In this document: in pieces, positions 23,529 through 36,135 of the stretch
Position numbering within the stretch: position 1 is the first letter of the stretch
Layout: the number at the start of each line of letters is the position of its first letter
Origin: Papaver somniferum
Lineage: Eukaryota; Streptophyta; Magnoliopsida; Ranunculales; Papaveraceae
Direction of reading: 5' to 3'
Length of the DNA stretch: 64,000 nucleotides
Assembly (NCBI RefSeq): GCF_003573695.1
Contig: NC_039359.1
Span: 87,772,566 to 87,836,565 of the forward strand
Position numbers and translations under genes: made by a program
The notes under the pieces: generated by a model
Database searches by the model: none
What the model saw: the letters and a program-made list of their open reading frames with translations, nothing else
Told to the model about the DNA's origin: nothing

Positions 23529-25198
23529 ATGAATCCCCTGTCAGTGGGTTTTATTTTGTGTGACAACTCACACCCCTGCAATAGAATGCCGAACTGGTAT
23601 TACAATAGCCAATACAACGAATATCCGACTGAGTTTCAAAATGGACGTTACTACTTTGACCATAGTGTGAATAGTGTTTGGGAACATCAGCCTTTTGAAG
23701 GTTATGGTCCATACCAAGGTGAGCCTAATTACTATCCATACGCCCACCGGTCATTCGATTCTTCTCTACTAGAGTCCGCATGTAAGTTAGCTGAGTCGAC
23801 ACAAAAGTTACTTGAGTCGACACATAGTTCAGCTGAGATGAATAACTTAGTTATGAATAAAAGCAATGCATCGTGTGAACCTTCTTTCCTAGATAAAATC
23901 AGAAATTCATGTGAGTCGACTCAGAAAATGTTGTTAGAGGCCCAGGAAAGAACTGCTCAAGATAGTCTTAATTTCCAATATAGTGTTTCCAATAGTACCC
24001 TTGAAAATGAGGATAGTTATTTGCATAATCAAGATGACGAGGATATAATTGGTAACACTACTTGTTTTTTAGATGAGGTTCAACCATTTTCATGTTATTA
24101 TAATGATTATGATGAGGATACTATTGATGAAGAATTTGAAATAAATAAGCATAGTGATCAGGAATTTGCTACTCCAACTGAGCTTAATAATAATATTATT
24201 TATAGTTCAAATCCAAATAATTTTAATAATTATTCACCTATTCAAAAGGATGAGGATTTGATTAGAGATACCCCCGTTTTAGACGATGTAGTATTTTCTT
24301 TTGATTACGAAGCTAATAATGGTTTAGAGGAACGAGTATATTTTGAGTCTAGCGATTTAGACTTAGAAAGAGAAAATGAACTCGTCGAGATGAGTGAGGA
24401 TGTACCTGACTTAGAAGAATTAATTGACCATTTTCATGAATTAGATGACCTTGAAATTAGGGAAGTTGTGACTGGTCTTTCTAGAGACACTGAAAACTCT
24501 AAGGTTGGGGGTGATTATCATTCTCCATGTGATTTAAATCTTAAAAAGGTCCCTCACTTGGGACTTGATATATGTGCCTCAACCATTTTACAAGATTATC
24601 TTCATACACGTTTTCCTGAATCTAGTGATGTCCACAAGAAATTTCAGTTATTAGAAACCCATCCTCTGGTTGATGTGGTTTACCCAGGCTATGATACCCA
24701 GATTGACTTTGTTTTCCCACCAAATATTTTTCTTCCAAATGTGGGAATGTTTGATTTTAAAATGTGTCGAATATTAAGTTTTGAGACTAAACTTAATTAC
24801 TTTAGGAGATTAGGGTCGACATACTTGTTAAGGAAGATCACCACTCTCATTGTGGTCAGCTGTGTAAGTCAAATCTGATTGACTTAGAGGATCCTCAATT
24901 ATTCAGGTTATTATTATGTACTTCTAAGTTTTTATTTAACTTTTTCCAGACTCTAGAACCTGAACATTTGTATCTAACCTATGAGGAAATGCAACCCATG
25001 AAAATATTTTATTTGGACCCAGTTATAGAACATGAACCACAGCTAGATGTAGTTGTCTTAAGCAGGAAACTAGACAAGGGTGTGCTTTATTTGTTTATTT
25101 TCTTGACAGGTTGCAGATTCCTTTTACTTGTGATAGCTCTATTTGGTTTTGATGACCCACAGATATTTCGGATATTACTTTATGATTCTATGAGGTGA
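23529..25198 (+). pseudogene. Internal ORF of the non-autonomous LTR element, frameshifted
   Basis: The first frame runs from ATG 23529 to 24878 (449 codons). It is rich in Asn, Tyr, Asp and Glu, with a Ser/Glu heptad-like stretch (LAESTQKLLESTHSSAE, about residues 80-96) that could form a coiled coil. Near 24835 the similarity in composition continues in another frame through to 25198, so one frameshift splits an original of about 555 residues. There is no zinc knuckle or known catalytic motif, and I do not recognise the family. It may be a gag-like or structural protein peculiar to this element group. Confidence 0.55.
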
Positions 25199-27139
25199 CT
25201 AATCCTTTCTTAGTCTGGCTGAAGACGTTAAACTTAGCACTTCTTGGGAGGTAACCCATTCTCATGCAACACGGTGATATCTTTCCTTATCTCTTTTGCT
25301 TCAAATGGTAACAGTTTCTCCTTGTTCATGCTTTTAATTTGATCTTTAGAACATTGAGGACAATGTTAGATTTAAGTTTGGGGGTATAGGAGAAACTTTT
25401 TAGTTGCATAATTAAACTCCAGAGCCTAGAAATTCATGCCTATTAAGGATGACACTAACCAATCTAAGTGGATGGAAGAATTTTGGTTGTAGGAGTTGAG
25501 GAACCAATCTGATTAGATGGAAACATCTAAAGAGTCTATTCATAAAAGCACAGAGCTCAGGTGTTAGAAATAACATGGTAGTTTCGCCATATCTCATTGA
25601 GTCCTTCTCACTTCTATTTTATTTTTTTATTTTTAAAATATGTTTTTCTGAGTGATTAGGTGGGGATCACGATTCAAGTTGTTACCATTGCTAGGGTGAA
25701 ATAAAGTGATTGAGATAACCATAAAAAAAAAAGTTGAAAAAAGAAAAAAAAAAAAAAAAAAAAAAAGAAATTGAGACCAGACCAGACCAACTGGAATAAA
25801 TTCAATAAAGTCGACCACTGGAACCCTTGTATATGCCAGTTGTGTTGACCTAGAGTTAGGATTATCGACCACTGGTACCCTTGTATATGCCAGTGTGTTG
25901 ATATTAGTCAGACCGGTATCTCAGTCCATTAGGATAGGTTCATTACGGAAGTAGCCTTCAGACAGATATGAGAAACACCGTTCACCTTAGTCAACATCAA
26001 AACCATCTATGTTTTTCAATATCCATCTTCTTAATCTATCCATGTTTGTTTGATTCTGAGTTTGGATGCGACTATCTGAGTAGAGCTCTGTCACTTTATA
26101 TGAATTTTAGTATGCTTGAGTGCGAACTCGTGTACAACAATTGGAATTTCGCATCAGGGTACTTCCTCCTGTAGTCAATAAGTATGCCAACCAAGGAGAT
26201 TCTTTAGGGCCTTCCAAGGTTCTGTGTAGATATCTAGGGTCTGGAGTATAAAGGTTTTATGGGTATACCTCTGGTAAGCCCTCCGGAGACAATACTCCGC
26301 CAGTAGAGACACCTAGGAGTTTAAAGGCTTATTGCATACGCTAAATGCAATCGACGATGCCTGCGACAGTGAGTTAGGATTTTATTTCTATTTTATTTTT
26401 GCTCGAGGACTAGCAAATAATAGGTTTGGGGGTATTTGATAGACGCATTTATGTGTCTATTTTGATTTCAATTGTATATATTGCCAGTGCTTGATTTGGT
26501 ACTTATTTGGTTATTTTATATCTTTGTAGGTGTTTTTGGAGAAATACGATTTTGCGGCGAAATTGGCTCGAAAAGTGGTTTTTGCATTCGTAGGAGGACA
26601 TTTGCTATTAGGACTCTCAATTTGGATAAGGGGTAACCTAATTACTAAGGGGCATCCCATTTCCAGACAGCCGCCAATCGCATCCCTACTCTGGTTAGGG
26701 GGTAACCATTCTTCAACATTTCAAATAATTGATTTTGGCGGGAAATTTGTCTTCTCGTCTGCGGAGCTCTCTGCTCGAATTTTGGAAGAGTTTCACGAGG
26801 ATTCAATTGCGGATGTTTTTTGGGCTGGTCCTGTTAGGACTAACCAGATTTAGTAGGTCCACCTGATTCGATTAAATAGGGCCATATATTCGGTTATAAG
26901 GAAACAGGGGAGAAAAAATATTATCGGGATTTTTGAGAATCCATGAAGGATTAGGAAAGTATTTTATGCGAGATTTGAATGTATTTGGTATGGATTTAGT
27001 CTCAAGCCAGGGTAAGAGAGTTAGCATAACTCGGAAGACGTGTGCAGAGAAAGTCAGAGAGAATTATTCTTGAAACTTGGCAGCAAAGAAATAAACTATT
27101 CTTGGGAAGATTTAATAGGTTTTTAATCGGCCTGTGGTG

Positions 27140-27147
27140 TATAAATA
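27140..27147 (+). promoter_or_regulatory. TATA box of the right LTR
   Basis: TATAAATA lies about 700 bp into the LTR, before a purine-rich stretch. This is a plausible U3 promoter driving downstream (outward) transcription toward 27900. Confidence 0.4.
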
Positions 27148-27883
27148 AGAGGAGAGTGTCACAGAGGAGGATTATCGGTAGTTTGGGGACCGAGAAGAGA
27201 GATTTAGAGCACCACAGAGGCTCGAAAAAGTATCCAGGGAAGCTGCAGGCAAGACTGACGGAGAAGAAGAAGAACACGAAGAATAGATCACATCTTATAA
27301 AACATCAGTCATCTTTTCTTTGTAACAGACACCAAATTGTAACAGTGACGTCTGTAACAGTAATACAACGTTACGAATTTCAGTCTATTATATTTTCTTT
27401 AATAAAACACTTATTGAGACATGGATTATTATTTTGAGCGAATGTTTGACAACATGAGCTAAACCCCAACGCTGGGACGATGGAGGAAACCCTATTTCAC
27501 AATCGTTTAGTAACTATAATTGATTTTTTATGACTTTTGCACTTGTTTTAATTGATTTATGATTTTTCTTGATTAGTTGTGATTTTGTTTGATGATGTAT
27601 GCTGGGTCTAAGTACTTTTGATGCGTCATGCTTGTGATTTACATCTAACGCTTTATAAAATCTACTTTTGGAAAATAAAAGAGTCAACAAAAGAGCTAGA
27701 ATTGTTATGAATCATTATATGAACCAATTGAATGTGATTAGTGGTGAAATCCGGAGTCTCGGTAACTCTCGTTATTGTGACAACTTTTTTTTGTGTATAT
27801 ATTTTATTTATTATTAAGTCTGAAATCGAGTCTACACAAGTCCGAGTTGAACGAACTTTATTTATCACTATAAAATTGCATCA

Positions 27884-28307
27884 GTAAATTCAATCATGAG
27901 TAGTATAATTAGGGTTGGCTATTATATTTATTTGGCGGACCTCAATAATCGTTTTGTGTAATATGTATGTGATGGATATCCAAATCCATAATTTGCAGGT
28001 ATAATCAATGGGTTCTGGTAGAAGAGGACCAAGAAGGGGATTATGAAGACGATTAAATTGGAAGTGAGTGGAGGAAGACCTTTATATTTTGAAGTGGAAA
28101 GTGCAGCTTGGAGGACATGTAAAAATAGGAACTACTAGAAGAGGAGTATACTGCGTTCAGATAATGTTTTAGTCTTGAGAACTTATCTACTAATTATTTG
28201 TAACTTATTCATTGTTTCTTTCAACTTTTCATTGTGTTTCTCAGTAGGTTTGTCTACCCTCGCAATTACCAGGGGCTCGCCTGTAATATGAGCAATTACT
28301 CCAGATT
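27884..28307. other. Spacer, no recognised gene
   Basis: It lies between the LTR end and the inverted-repeat arm. Contains TTTGCAGGTATAATC and CTCAGTAGG splice-like words but no domain. Confidence 0.35.
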
Positions 28308-28969
28308 GAGAACACTAGTAGATTTGTGGAGTGTGCTTTCTAAAGATGAGAAAGACTTGTTCAGGACAACTGCGATCGGGGATGTAATGGACATTCCCAA
28401 AAAATCAGAGTTGGTCTTCTGCAATATTTTGTTTTCTAATGAGTTGGCATATCAAAGTCGAACCTGAAAGAAGTTTGAATGACGAAATGTATTTTAGTGT
28501 CGTATACAAAGAATTGTGTTTTGGAAAGAAAAAATTTTCTTTGATATCCAGTCTTAGATTTCGGGATTTGAGGGATAGAGCTCTCGATGTTGACTCTCAA
28601 TCGGGGGCGTCAAAACTCATGCAGAAGTATTTTTCTTGAAACCTAGGACGTAGAAAAGTATTATAGTTTTTTATTCATAACGTTTTAAACAGCTGTTAAT
28701 GTTAACAAATGAATCAAAGTTCTGATATGTTGCCAGTTTTTTGTAAAATTGATTTATTGACATCGAAACCTAGGGTTACATGTGTAGTCAAACTAAGTCT
28801 TATAACACATAAGGGAAACTATCAATTTTTTTAGGGAGGAATGAAGTATCACCCTTTTCACATTCTTTGAAAAAGCATTACGGTTTTTTATTCATAAATC
28901 TTCAAACATATATTAATTTTAACAAATGAATTAAAGTTCTGATATGTTGCTAGTTTTTTGTAAAATTGA
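28308..28969 (+). repeat. Right arm of the inverted repeat, with DUF1985-like fragment copy 2
   Basis: This is the reverse complement of 19274-19933. It carries the same DUF1985-like remnant on the plus strand in two overlapping frames (28234-28467 and 28439-28639), differing from copy 1 at scattered residues (for example ELAYQS versus ELADQS). The frame change between the two halves is at the same place in both copies, so the break predates the duplication. The right boundary coincides exactly with a Helitron CTAG end. Confidence 0.8.
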
Positions 28970-29270
28970 CTAGAAATAACTCGTGTCGTAACTGCACGGC
29001 ATGAGACGGAATAATTTTTGGTTATAATAATTTAAATAAATACTATGTACTATGATAAGATTTATTTTGACCCATGAGAACTTGTATCAGTGAAAATCTT
29101 AGATATTTTTCCAAATAATTGTAAATTCGATTACACTTGTAATTGATTAAAATAAAAATTTGGGACAAAAATGCTAGATAAATTGTTTTATTTTTCCCTA
29201 AAATAATATTTTTTAGTCAATCCCCAAAAATTGGTGGTGTTTGATACTGTTTTGTGTTGTATTCGGCAGT
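28970..29270 (-). mobile_element. 3' end of a second Helitron, minus orientation
   Basis: On the minus strand the terminus reads CTAG (28973-28970), followed by T. A TGCCGT/ACGACA hairpin (one mismatch) lies a short distance upstream. About 300 bp (28970-29270) match the reverse complement of the Helitron end at 7080-7373. It is inserted exactly after AAAATTGA of the inverted-repeat arm; the left arm continues past this point with TTTATTAAACC, giving the empty site. I could not find its 5' terminus. Confidence 0.75.
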
Positions 29271-31479
29271 GCATGAGACTGTATCCGGATAATGCCTTGA
29301 TATAGAATGGAGAATGGCTTTGCGCGATTATACCAAATTTGATGACGGCGCTGCTGTGTGCGACAAACAAATGGTGTTTTTCCTATTATTTTTTTTCATC
29401 TTACCAAGTAAAATACTTACTTAAGGTCACCACTTTGTATTTTACAAACAACGTACTACTAATGATCACCAATTTCTAGTTATATTTTCTTTATGAGATG
29501 AGTTCGATTATAATACTACTACTCACATTACTAATTTCTAGTTATAAATTCAGCGATACAATATTTTGCATTATATGGTGTACATAAATTTTTGCGTTAA
29601 AGACACTCGAATCTACTACTACAATACTTCATTTATTGACCTTGTCGTATAATCTGTATTCTTTTAAACCCTTGTTAATAAGGTAGATGCATGTCCAAAA
29701 AAGTTAGATATAGCTATGGTAATCGACTTTCTAAAATTTATTCATTCAATGTCGATTAAACCTAAATGAAGCGCCACACAAATCGATAACTTGAAACCAA
29801 CTTATTTCTTTGGTGTAACTATAGGAATGATAGACATCTGCGTTAAAGATAAACATTTTTTGATAAATTGATCTCGCAAGCCCATCCATTTGTAGATGTG
29901 CATACTTCTGAAGAGAATCTTCACTACTTTATATCTGTGCCTTACCCTTCCTTTCGACTAACCCTCTCTAATATGTGGCAACAACATCTGCAGAAAAGAA
30001 AATGTGAAAAATGATAAATTCCAGGTTACAAATATTGACAACACGACATAGTTGCCAAACCATGTATACTCATATCCTAGCAATGGATCTATATTACTAA
30101 AAGCAATGGTTTTTTCACCATCCAACAGCTATGAGTTGACTGTTTTGGGCGAGTTCATCTCAAATTCCTGAAAATGGATGTGCCTGAGTTTTTTCTTTTT
30201 TATTTTCTTTTTGAATACTAAATTGGTTAAGCAAATAGTTATTTATTCATAGAACAAACTGAACTGATGAAAACAATTTCAAACTCACCTTACAATCACA
30301 AATGAAACCACAAAAACATAAGTAGCTTCAATGGCTAACCATGAACATATAAAGCATATGACACAACTGCAGAAAACCTAAACATCTAGACTAAAAAACA
30401 ACAAAACAAACTCTAACAAATCCTATCACTCTATTCATCCAATTACGTGTATATGTGTTATGACCATTCCTTGGCCATATGCATATCAAGCAGAGACGCA
30501 ATATGCATACGAAACCAGGCTATATTAACTACGACAGGACTTCATACTTGACATATAAAACAAATTAACAATGACATATAAAACCAATTACAATTACCTT
30601 CATATTATGCATCAGATGTAAATCCTAGCTTTATAACTGAAATCTCTTTCACTTCGTCATCTTAGTCTTGGTAGATTTAAAGCCAATGTCGAATGACCAA
30701 AACAAAAAAAACCATTTCGTCTTGGTTCTACAGCAATGCATAAAGATGGTTACATTGCGCATAGCTGGATGTACCTACTTGTTAGATTTTCTCCGTATGT
30801 CTTCATCAACCAAAATTTTCTATCTTCTCCTTTTAGGTATTAGCTTTTATTTGTATGAAAAGATGGAGGATAAGAATTAAGAAGCATAAGATTTGCATAG
30901 TACAAAAGCGGAAGCTCATGATGGAGGGGGTCCAAAGAAATTACCTAGAAAAATTGAGAGAAAAAATAGATCATGCAAAAAACAGAGGGAGGATTGGTAT
31001 AACCCAAATAAGCAAGGAGCACATGGAAATGTGAGAATGGCAAGTAATAACAAAGAGGTTTATTATATAACCTACCTTCGTGATTCCAAAGCGTTATAAC
31101 TTATCGTCATGATTTCAAGAGCGTTTCCAATAACCAAATGCATGCATGAGCAGGTGTAAATAGGGATCATGAATGCTAAATATTAACTATATCATGGAAG
31201 ATGGAAAGTTAACTCATTTAGGAAACGGTAGAGAGGCTGAACCTAATTTATGACATTATTTTTGCTTTGCCGATTTTTTTTTTTATGAAATTTATTCCAT
31301 GACGCTCGATCTCATTAAGGCCCAATATAACTGAGGAGAGGTAGTTGAAGCCCAACGTGGTACATCCTCGTAACAACCCTTGTGATGTTTCTTTTTCTTG
31401 AGATTTTTTTGGTTAAAGTTAAAGTTCATAGCGAAATGAAAGAATCTTCGATAACAAAAAGAAAACTTTAGCTCAATAT
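29271..31479. other. AT-rich stretch, possible Helitron interior
   Basis: No gene recognised. TCTATATTACTAAAAGCAAT at 30089 looks like a Helitron 5' start, but no matching hairpin plus CTAG was found downstream. A cluster of short frames at 30668-31099 has no motif. Confidence 0.3.
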
Positions 31480-32911
31480 ATGTGTGTGAACCATTTTTCA
31501 GAATGATGCTGATTTTTCCTTTTCCTTTTCTTATCACTGGAACTGTAGTATTATTCCCAAATTTCACATTTGAACGTATCGACTCATTCAAATCAACAAA
31601 CAATTCATTTTTATACACACACATGATTATTACACCCAGTTTCTAGAAACTACTTGTTATAAGACTCATAACTTTGTTCTTCTACAGGATGACATGCTAA
31701 CAACAAAGTCTCGGACTCTTCCTGTTGCTTTTCGACCATATTTGCGTTATTGTTAAAGACGACCTTCTTCTTGGACTTACAGTGAGATTTATAATGACCA
31801 AGACGCTGACACTTATAACAACGAACTTTAGATCTGTTAACATAATTCTCACCTTCACCGCTTCCTTACTTCCGATTTGAATTTGCCAAAGGGTCGCTCT
31901 TCCAACTTGTCTGGCTTTGAAGTGCTTCTTCTGTAGGTTGCATATGAGATTTTTATTTCATTCTATGCTCATGCGATTGCAATGAACCCAACAATTCATC
32001 GATAGTCATATCAGAAAGTGTATTACACTCTTCAATTGCGGTCACCTTTGACTCAAAGTTATCTGGTAAGCTACGGAGAATTTTTTCTATAACTGAAAGA
32101 TCATCTATCTTATCACCATTAGCCTTCATCTCATTAACAAGGCTTAATGTCCGTGAAATGAAATCACAAAAACATTTAGTCTGAAGAAGTTCATATTTTT
32201 TTCTCAACATCTATAAACGCACCTTTTTAACCTTGTCTGAACCTTTGTAATAATTCGACAAAACATCCCAAGCCTTTTTGGCTTCTTTGATATATACAAT
32301 TCTGCCTAAAAGTGAATCGTGTACCCCTGAATGAAGAAGATAGGTTTCCTTGGCATTCTTTTTCCTGTTTTCTACTAAAACGTTTCTTTGTGCATCTGCG
32401 AGGGAAACTCTATCTGCAGGTTCTGTGTATGTTGTGGAATTTAAAGATATATTCCATACCTCTTGGTATGTGAATAAATTCTCCATTTGAATTTTCTAAT
32501 GTTCATAGTTCTTCCCTTCAAATACTGGTACTTTGATTGAATTGGACGTCGTCTTCCTCACAAACCCTAAGAATCCCACGATCTTGTGACTAACTGATAC
32601 CATGTGAAGAACTTAGAATATATTATTAAAATCAAAAGCACACTTGAAGGAAAGAAAAGTAGCAAACCAAGAAAGAATGCAAATCAATAAAGAGTTTCTC
32701 ACAAATAGAACTCAAGGATTAACACCCTTTAAATACTACTAGTGCTGACAATAGTTTCCAAGCACAAATCTACCGACTTCCTGACAAAGAGTTTCCTAAT
32801 AAAACCATACTTCTTAAACTAAACCAAAATACCAAATATAGTTCACTGTCCTTATTATAACTTGGTTCTATAACGGTCTAGAATAGTTTCAGTTAAAGTT
32901 GATTTCTAACA
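31480..32911 (-). mobile_element. Truncated Ty1/copia retrotransposon (5' LTR, gag, start of protease)
   Basis: The 5' LTR lies at 32911-32603 (309 bp, minus TGTTAGAAAT...TTCACA) and is followed by the primer-binding site TGGTATCAG (32602-32594), the initiator-Met type typical of copia. Then come gag and the beginning of the protease region. Sequence resembling copia stops near 31480, and no reverse transcriptase, integrase or 3' LTR is present. A 5' truncated or recombined copy is unlikely because the 5' end is the one retained; the element was cut by deletion or replaced downstream. Confidence 0.8.
31700..32486 (-). pseudogene. Copia gag with UBN2-type domain and zinc knuckle
   Basis: From ATG 32486 the minus strand encodes a gag of the UBN2/retrotransposon gag-2 type (AKETYLLHSGVHDSLLGRIV, KKAWDVLSNYYKGSDKVKK, then LRSLPDNFESKV and SDMTIDELLGSLQSHEHR). 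A change of frame near 32210 and a stop near 31950 interrupt it. A CCHC knuckle follows (CYKCQRLGHYKSHC, about 31825-31784). Further on, the protease region near 31645 reads LETGC where copia proteases have an aspartate in the DTG/DSG-type active site, and VKFGNNT and GKGKISI follow. The gag packages element RNA in the cytoplasm; this copy is inactive. Confidence 0.75.
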
Positions 32912-35340
32912 AATTTTTTAAATGTGTCAAATTTATAGAAGTTTATATTGTGAGATTTGTTCTTTGTTATCAAATTTCTGGTGATCAGGAACGAGATAGA
33001 TACCACAAAGTTCTCTTCATCTTATCCCGGACATATTTTTGGATGGTTTACGAGCTTTTATGGGGACATAAATATCATATTTTGGTTCACCTAGAAGATT
33101 TTGAGTCATCGTAACGGTTAGGTTTGCGTCGGGTGTATATTCTCTTGGATCACGTGATAGACTGTGGTCAATATTTAATTTTTTTTGTCGAAAATAAAGG
33201 CAGCAAACGAACTTTTGAGCCAGATATTAAATTTTTGTTAGCTTAACAAATTTTATATCGAGATACAGATTCTAGGTGGGTCACGAAATAGATCTTTGGT
33301 CACTGGGAAAATTTCAGATCAGTAAGAAACCAAAATGGACGTGAGCTAAATTTTGGGAGTTTAATGCACGCTTGAAGCCAGATAAGTAATAAAAAAACTT
33401 ATTAATGCTTGTTTTGATTGGAAATCCTCCTTCTCAACGGTCTTTATCAGAATTATTGCCACAAGTTATTGTTGCTCCTCTGTATATTTCACTACTTCAA
33501 AAAAAAAGGTAAACATTGGCTTTTTTGCTAACATAGAAGCAATGCATTCTGCATTCTTTATTAAACTGATGATACATACCTCATATTGTTCTTCCGTCGA
33601 TTGATGGAGCACATCAATACTCGATGGGTCAGGAGTGGATTTTTCTTGATTCTTATTTGATTTCTAAAGTTTATTTCTCACCTATAGTGGCTATCGAAAA
33701 ATTTCACTGAAGATGTGGTATTCCTTGGTCGGGTGGTCCATCCTATTGTGGTAGTGGCATGTCTTGTTTTCTTCGTTTGTTATATGGTGCTTTTAAAGCA
33801 TTGCTCAGTCAAACTCAAAAGTTTTGGTATGTCAAGATTGTTTTCAATTTTAATTGATCAAAATTATTTCTTGTTTATAACTTTTTAAAGTCAAACTCGG
33901 ACTAGAAATAGAGCATGGTACTTAATTATCAGAATTCATTAATCGACCTTGAAGATTGGAGAATGAAGAACAATGGAGTCAACAGAAACTCCATCAACAA
34001 AGGTATGTGAAGACTGACTATCCTATTTACTCATATTATCTGTCATTCTATCTACTGAGACAAGTCATGTGACTTTCGTACATCACGAGAAAAATAGACA
34101 AAATTTTGAGATTAAATATTTTCTAGCCACGTGGAGGACTCAACAATTGTGAACAAGATAGAATGATAATGCGCGTTACACATGATAAATTCCTTCACAA
34201 TGTCCAATATATATATACTGGGGAGTTCAGACGGTGATACGTGTAACACATGAGATAAACGAACGACAAGCTTATGAGAGACAAGGAATTAAATGAGATA
34301 TTATTTGGTCAGAGCACAAAAACCTCGTCGACTGAACTACGCTACAAAAAGATCCAAGATCTTCGTTGTGCCAATGGGAATGTCATGGGAGTACAAGTTA
34401 ATCACTGAGCTCAGACATTATCCAAAGTTATAGCTGGTAAAATAGTAAAGTGGTAATTATGTATAAAATCTGTAAATCCTTGGCCTATAGAAGAAGCACT
34501 TGATTATTTTTTTAAGAGGTTGGAAAATACTTGAGAGAACAAGATTCAGAGAGACGATAAGTCTAGTATTTTTACTTAACTAATCTTTTTCTTTGAGAGA
34601 TTAATCCATGCACACAAATGTAATCTTATCCAAATCATAGTGAAATCATCCACTTGGACGTAGGTTTTAACATCGAACCAGGTAAACCTTTTGTGTATCG
34701 ATAACTTAACCATGACTTAAAGAAATGCATTCACATTAGTGTATTTATTTTGGGATACTCTTAGATATTCGTAACTTGATTGTAAGATTTTTTATTATTA
34801 CCTAAAGCGTTTAGTTTTATCAATCTTGCTAGTATTCTGTTACAGTGAGGACTGGTACTGCATTGAACAGCAAGCCACGGTCCTAAATTTTGCTAACTGA
34901 AAAACAAAAGCCTATAATAAAATATTTATTGTAACTTCCTTACTATATTTACTAATGACCCCATTGAAAGTAAAGAAAACTTGGATTGTTTGATGAACCT
35001 TCTTAGTCCTGTTCTATTTACTAAAAAAAAATTACAGGGACTCAAACGGTCAATATATCCAATGAACTTAGGGTTAGTCAACTGTTTGATCGATCCCACA
35101 AACGAAATTGGACAATTTTGAGATTATATGGTGAAGACGGGTGATTTGTCTTATAGCGAACGAATTATACTTAAATATTTTAAGGTGCATTATGAGGAAA
35201 GAATTGAGGAGTGTGAGGGTGGAAATAGGCGATTTGCATAGTCTCCAAGATTTTCCTATATGTATTTTCAACACACATCTTTTATTCTAATCTTTTGCAG
35301 TGTGGGTGAGGTGATCAAATTTTTAAGAAACAATACTTCC
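32912..35340. other. Intergenic stretch with LTR-like block
   Basis: About 33960-34130 resembles 14490-14700 (GGTATGTGAAGACTGA and neighbouring words), so a fragment of the same long-LTR family is present. Otherwise I see no gene. A 71-codon frame at 32899-33114 shows no motif. Confidence 0.35.
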
Positions 35341-35344
35341 TGAT

Positions 35345-35510
35345 GAACCCGAGAATAATTCACATTTGAGTGCATAATAAAGGTTCGATCTCACTATATG
35401 CATGTATTTTTAAAAGGTCAAACCCCGCATCATCTATATGCATCTAATCTTTAAAGAAACAAAAGTAATTCTATACATGTCTGAAAAAATTTATCGAAAT
35501 TTCAAAATAT
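35345..35510 (+). repeat. Dispersed repeat, copy B (matches 1335-1490)
   Basis: Same order of words as copy A: GTGCATAA, AAAGGTTCGATCTCACTATA, ATGCATGTATTT, AAAAGGTC, CATCATCTATATGCAT. Same orientation. Confidence 0.65.
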
Positions 35511-36027
35511 TGCACAAGAAAAAAAAATCTAGCCAATTTTTTTTCCATTGCACGTAATAGATGATATATTACAATGTCTACTAGAAACACTGTAACGATC
35601 ATCAACATATTCAACACAGTAGTAACTCAAGATATCATTAAATTTGTCGAAGTTAATCAGTTTATGGAAATTTTTGGATTGAGTTTGGTTTCTCAAAATA
35701 TTTTTGGGTTTTACCTCAGTATTCGGTGATTGTTTCGATATGTATGGAAGATAAAATCTTTTCATTATCATTATTTGCAAGGAATTCGGTTAAGCTGGGC
35801 TTTGAGGGATGCAACTAGGGTAAAAAAAAAGGTGAAAACTACAGGGAGACCCATTCTTACACATTTTTCTACTGTGAAACTCACCCTCACAAAATTTCAC
35901 GGGCGCACCCAAAAGCAGCCAACAAATTATTTGCAGGCCCAGAGTTTTCAAAATTCGTTTATTTTCTTTTTTATTTCCCAGTTTAGCCTCACTTTCAGTT
36001 TTAGTATATCCTGTTTATTTTCGAGAG

Positions 36028-36135
36028 ATTGATTATCGAGAATTGTCCTTGATTACGGAGATTCAATTTACTCAGCAAGCTTTGGCCTCACTTGTCCTTG
36101 ATTACCGAGAGAGATTCAATTTACTCAGCAAAGCT
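36028..36135 (+). repeat. Tandem duplication in the transposase leader
   Basis: Two copies of about 55 bp share TTGTCCTTGATTAC, GAGATTCAATTTACTCAGCA and AGCTT. They lie in the presumed 5' UTR of the transposase gene. Confidence 0.6.

Larger units (their letters stand above)
22399..27883 (+). mobile_element. Non-autonomous LTR retrotransposon, 5' LTR truncated
   Basis: The right LTR is complete (26437-27883, TGATAGACGC...TTGCATCA, 1447 bp). The left LTR retains only its last about 613 bp (22399-23011) and is a few percent diverged from the right. The primer-binding-site-like TGGCGTCGCCGACGCGG starts at 23017. A polypurine tract (GGTTTGGGGGTATT) directly precedes the right LTR, and a second TTTGGGGGTAT lies at about 25378-25388. 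Between the LTRs there is one reading frame and no protease, reverse transcriptase or integrase. Both GAGGACAA...TTTGGGGGTAT blocks have counterparts in the gypsy element at 44343-55707, so the two are related and the latter type may supply the enzymes. Confidence 0.8.

Noticed and set aside
25633..25872. 79-codon minus-strand frame with poly-Phe
   Set aside because: Artefact of a poly-A tract (25726-25768) within the non-autonomous LTR element.
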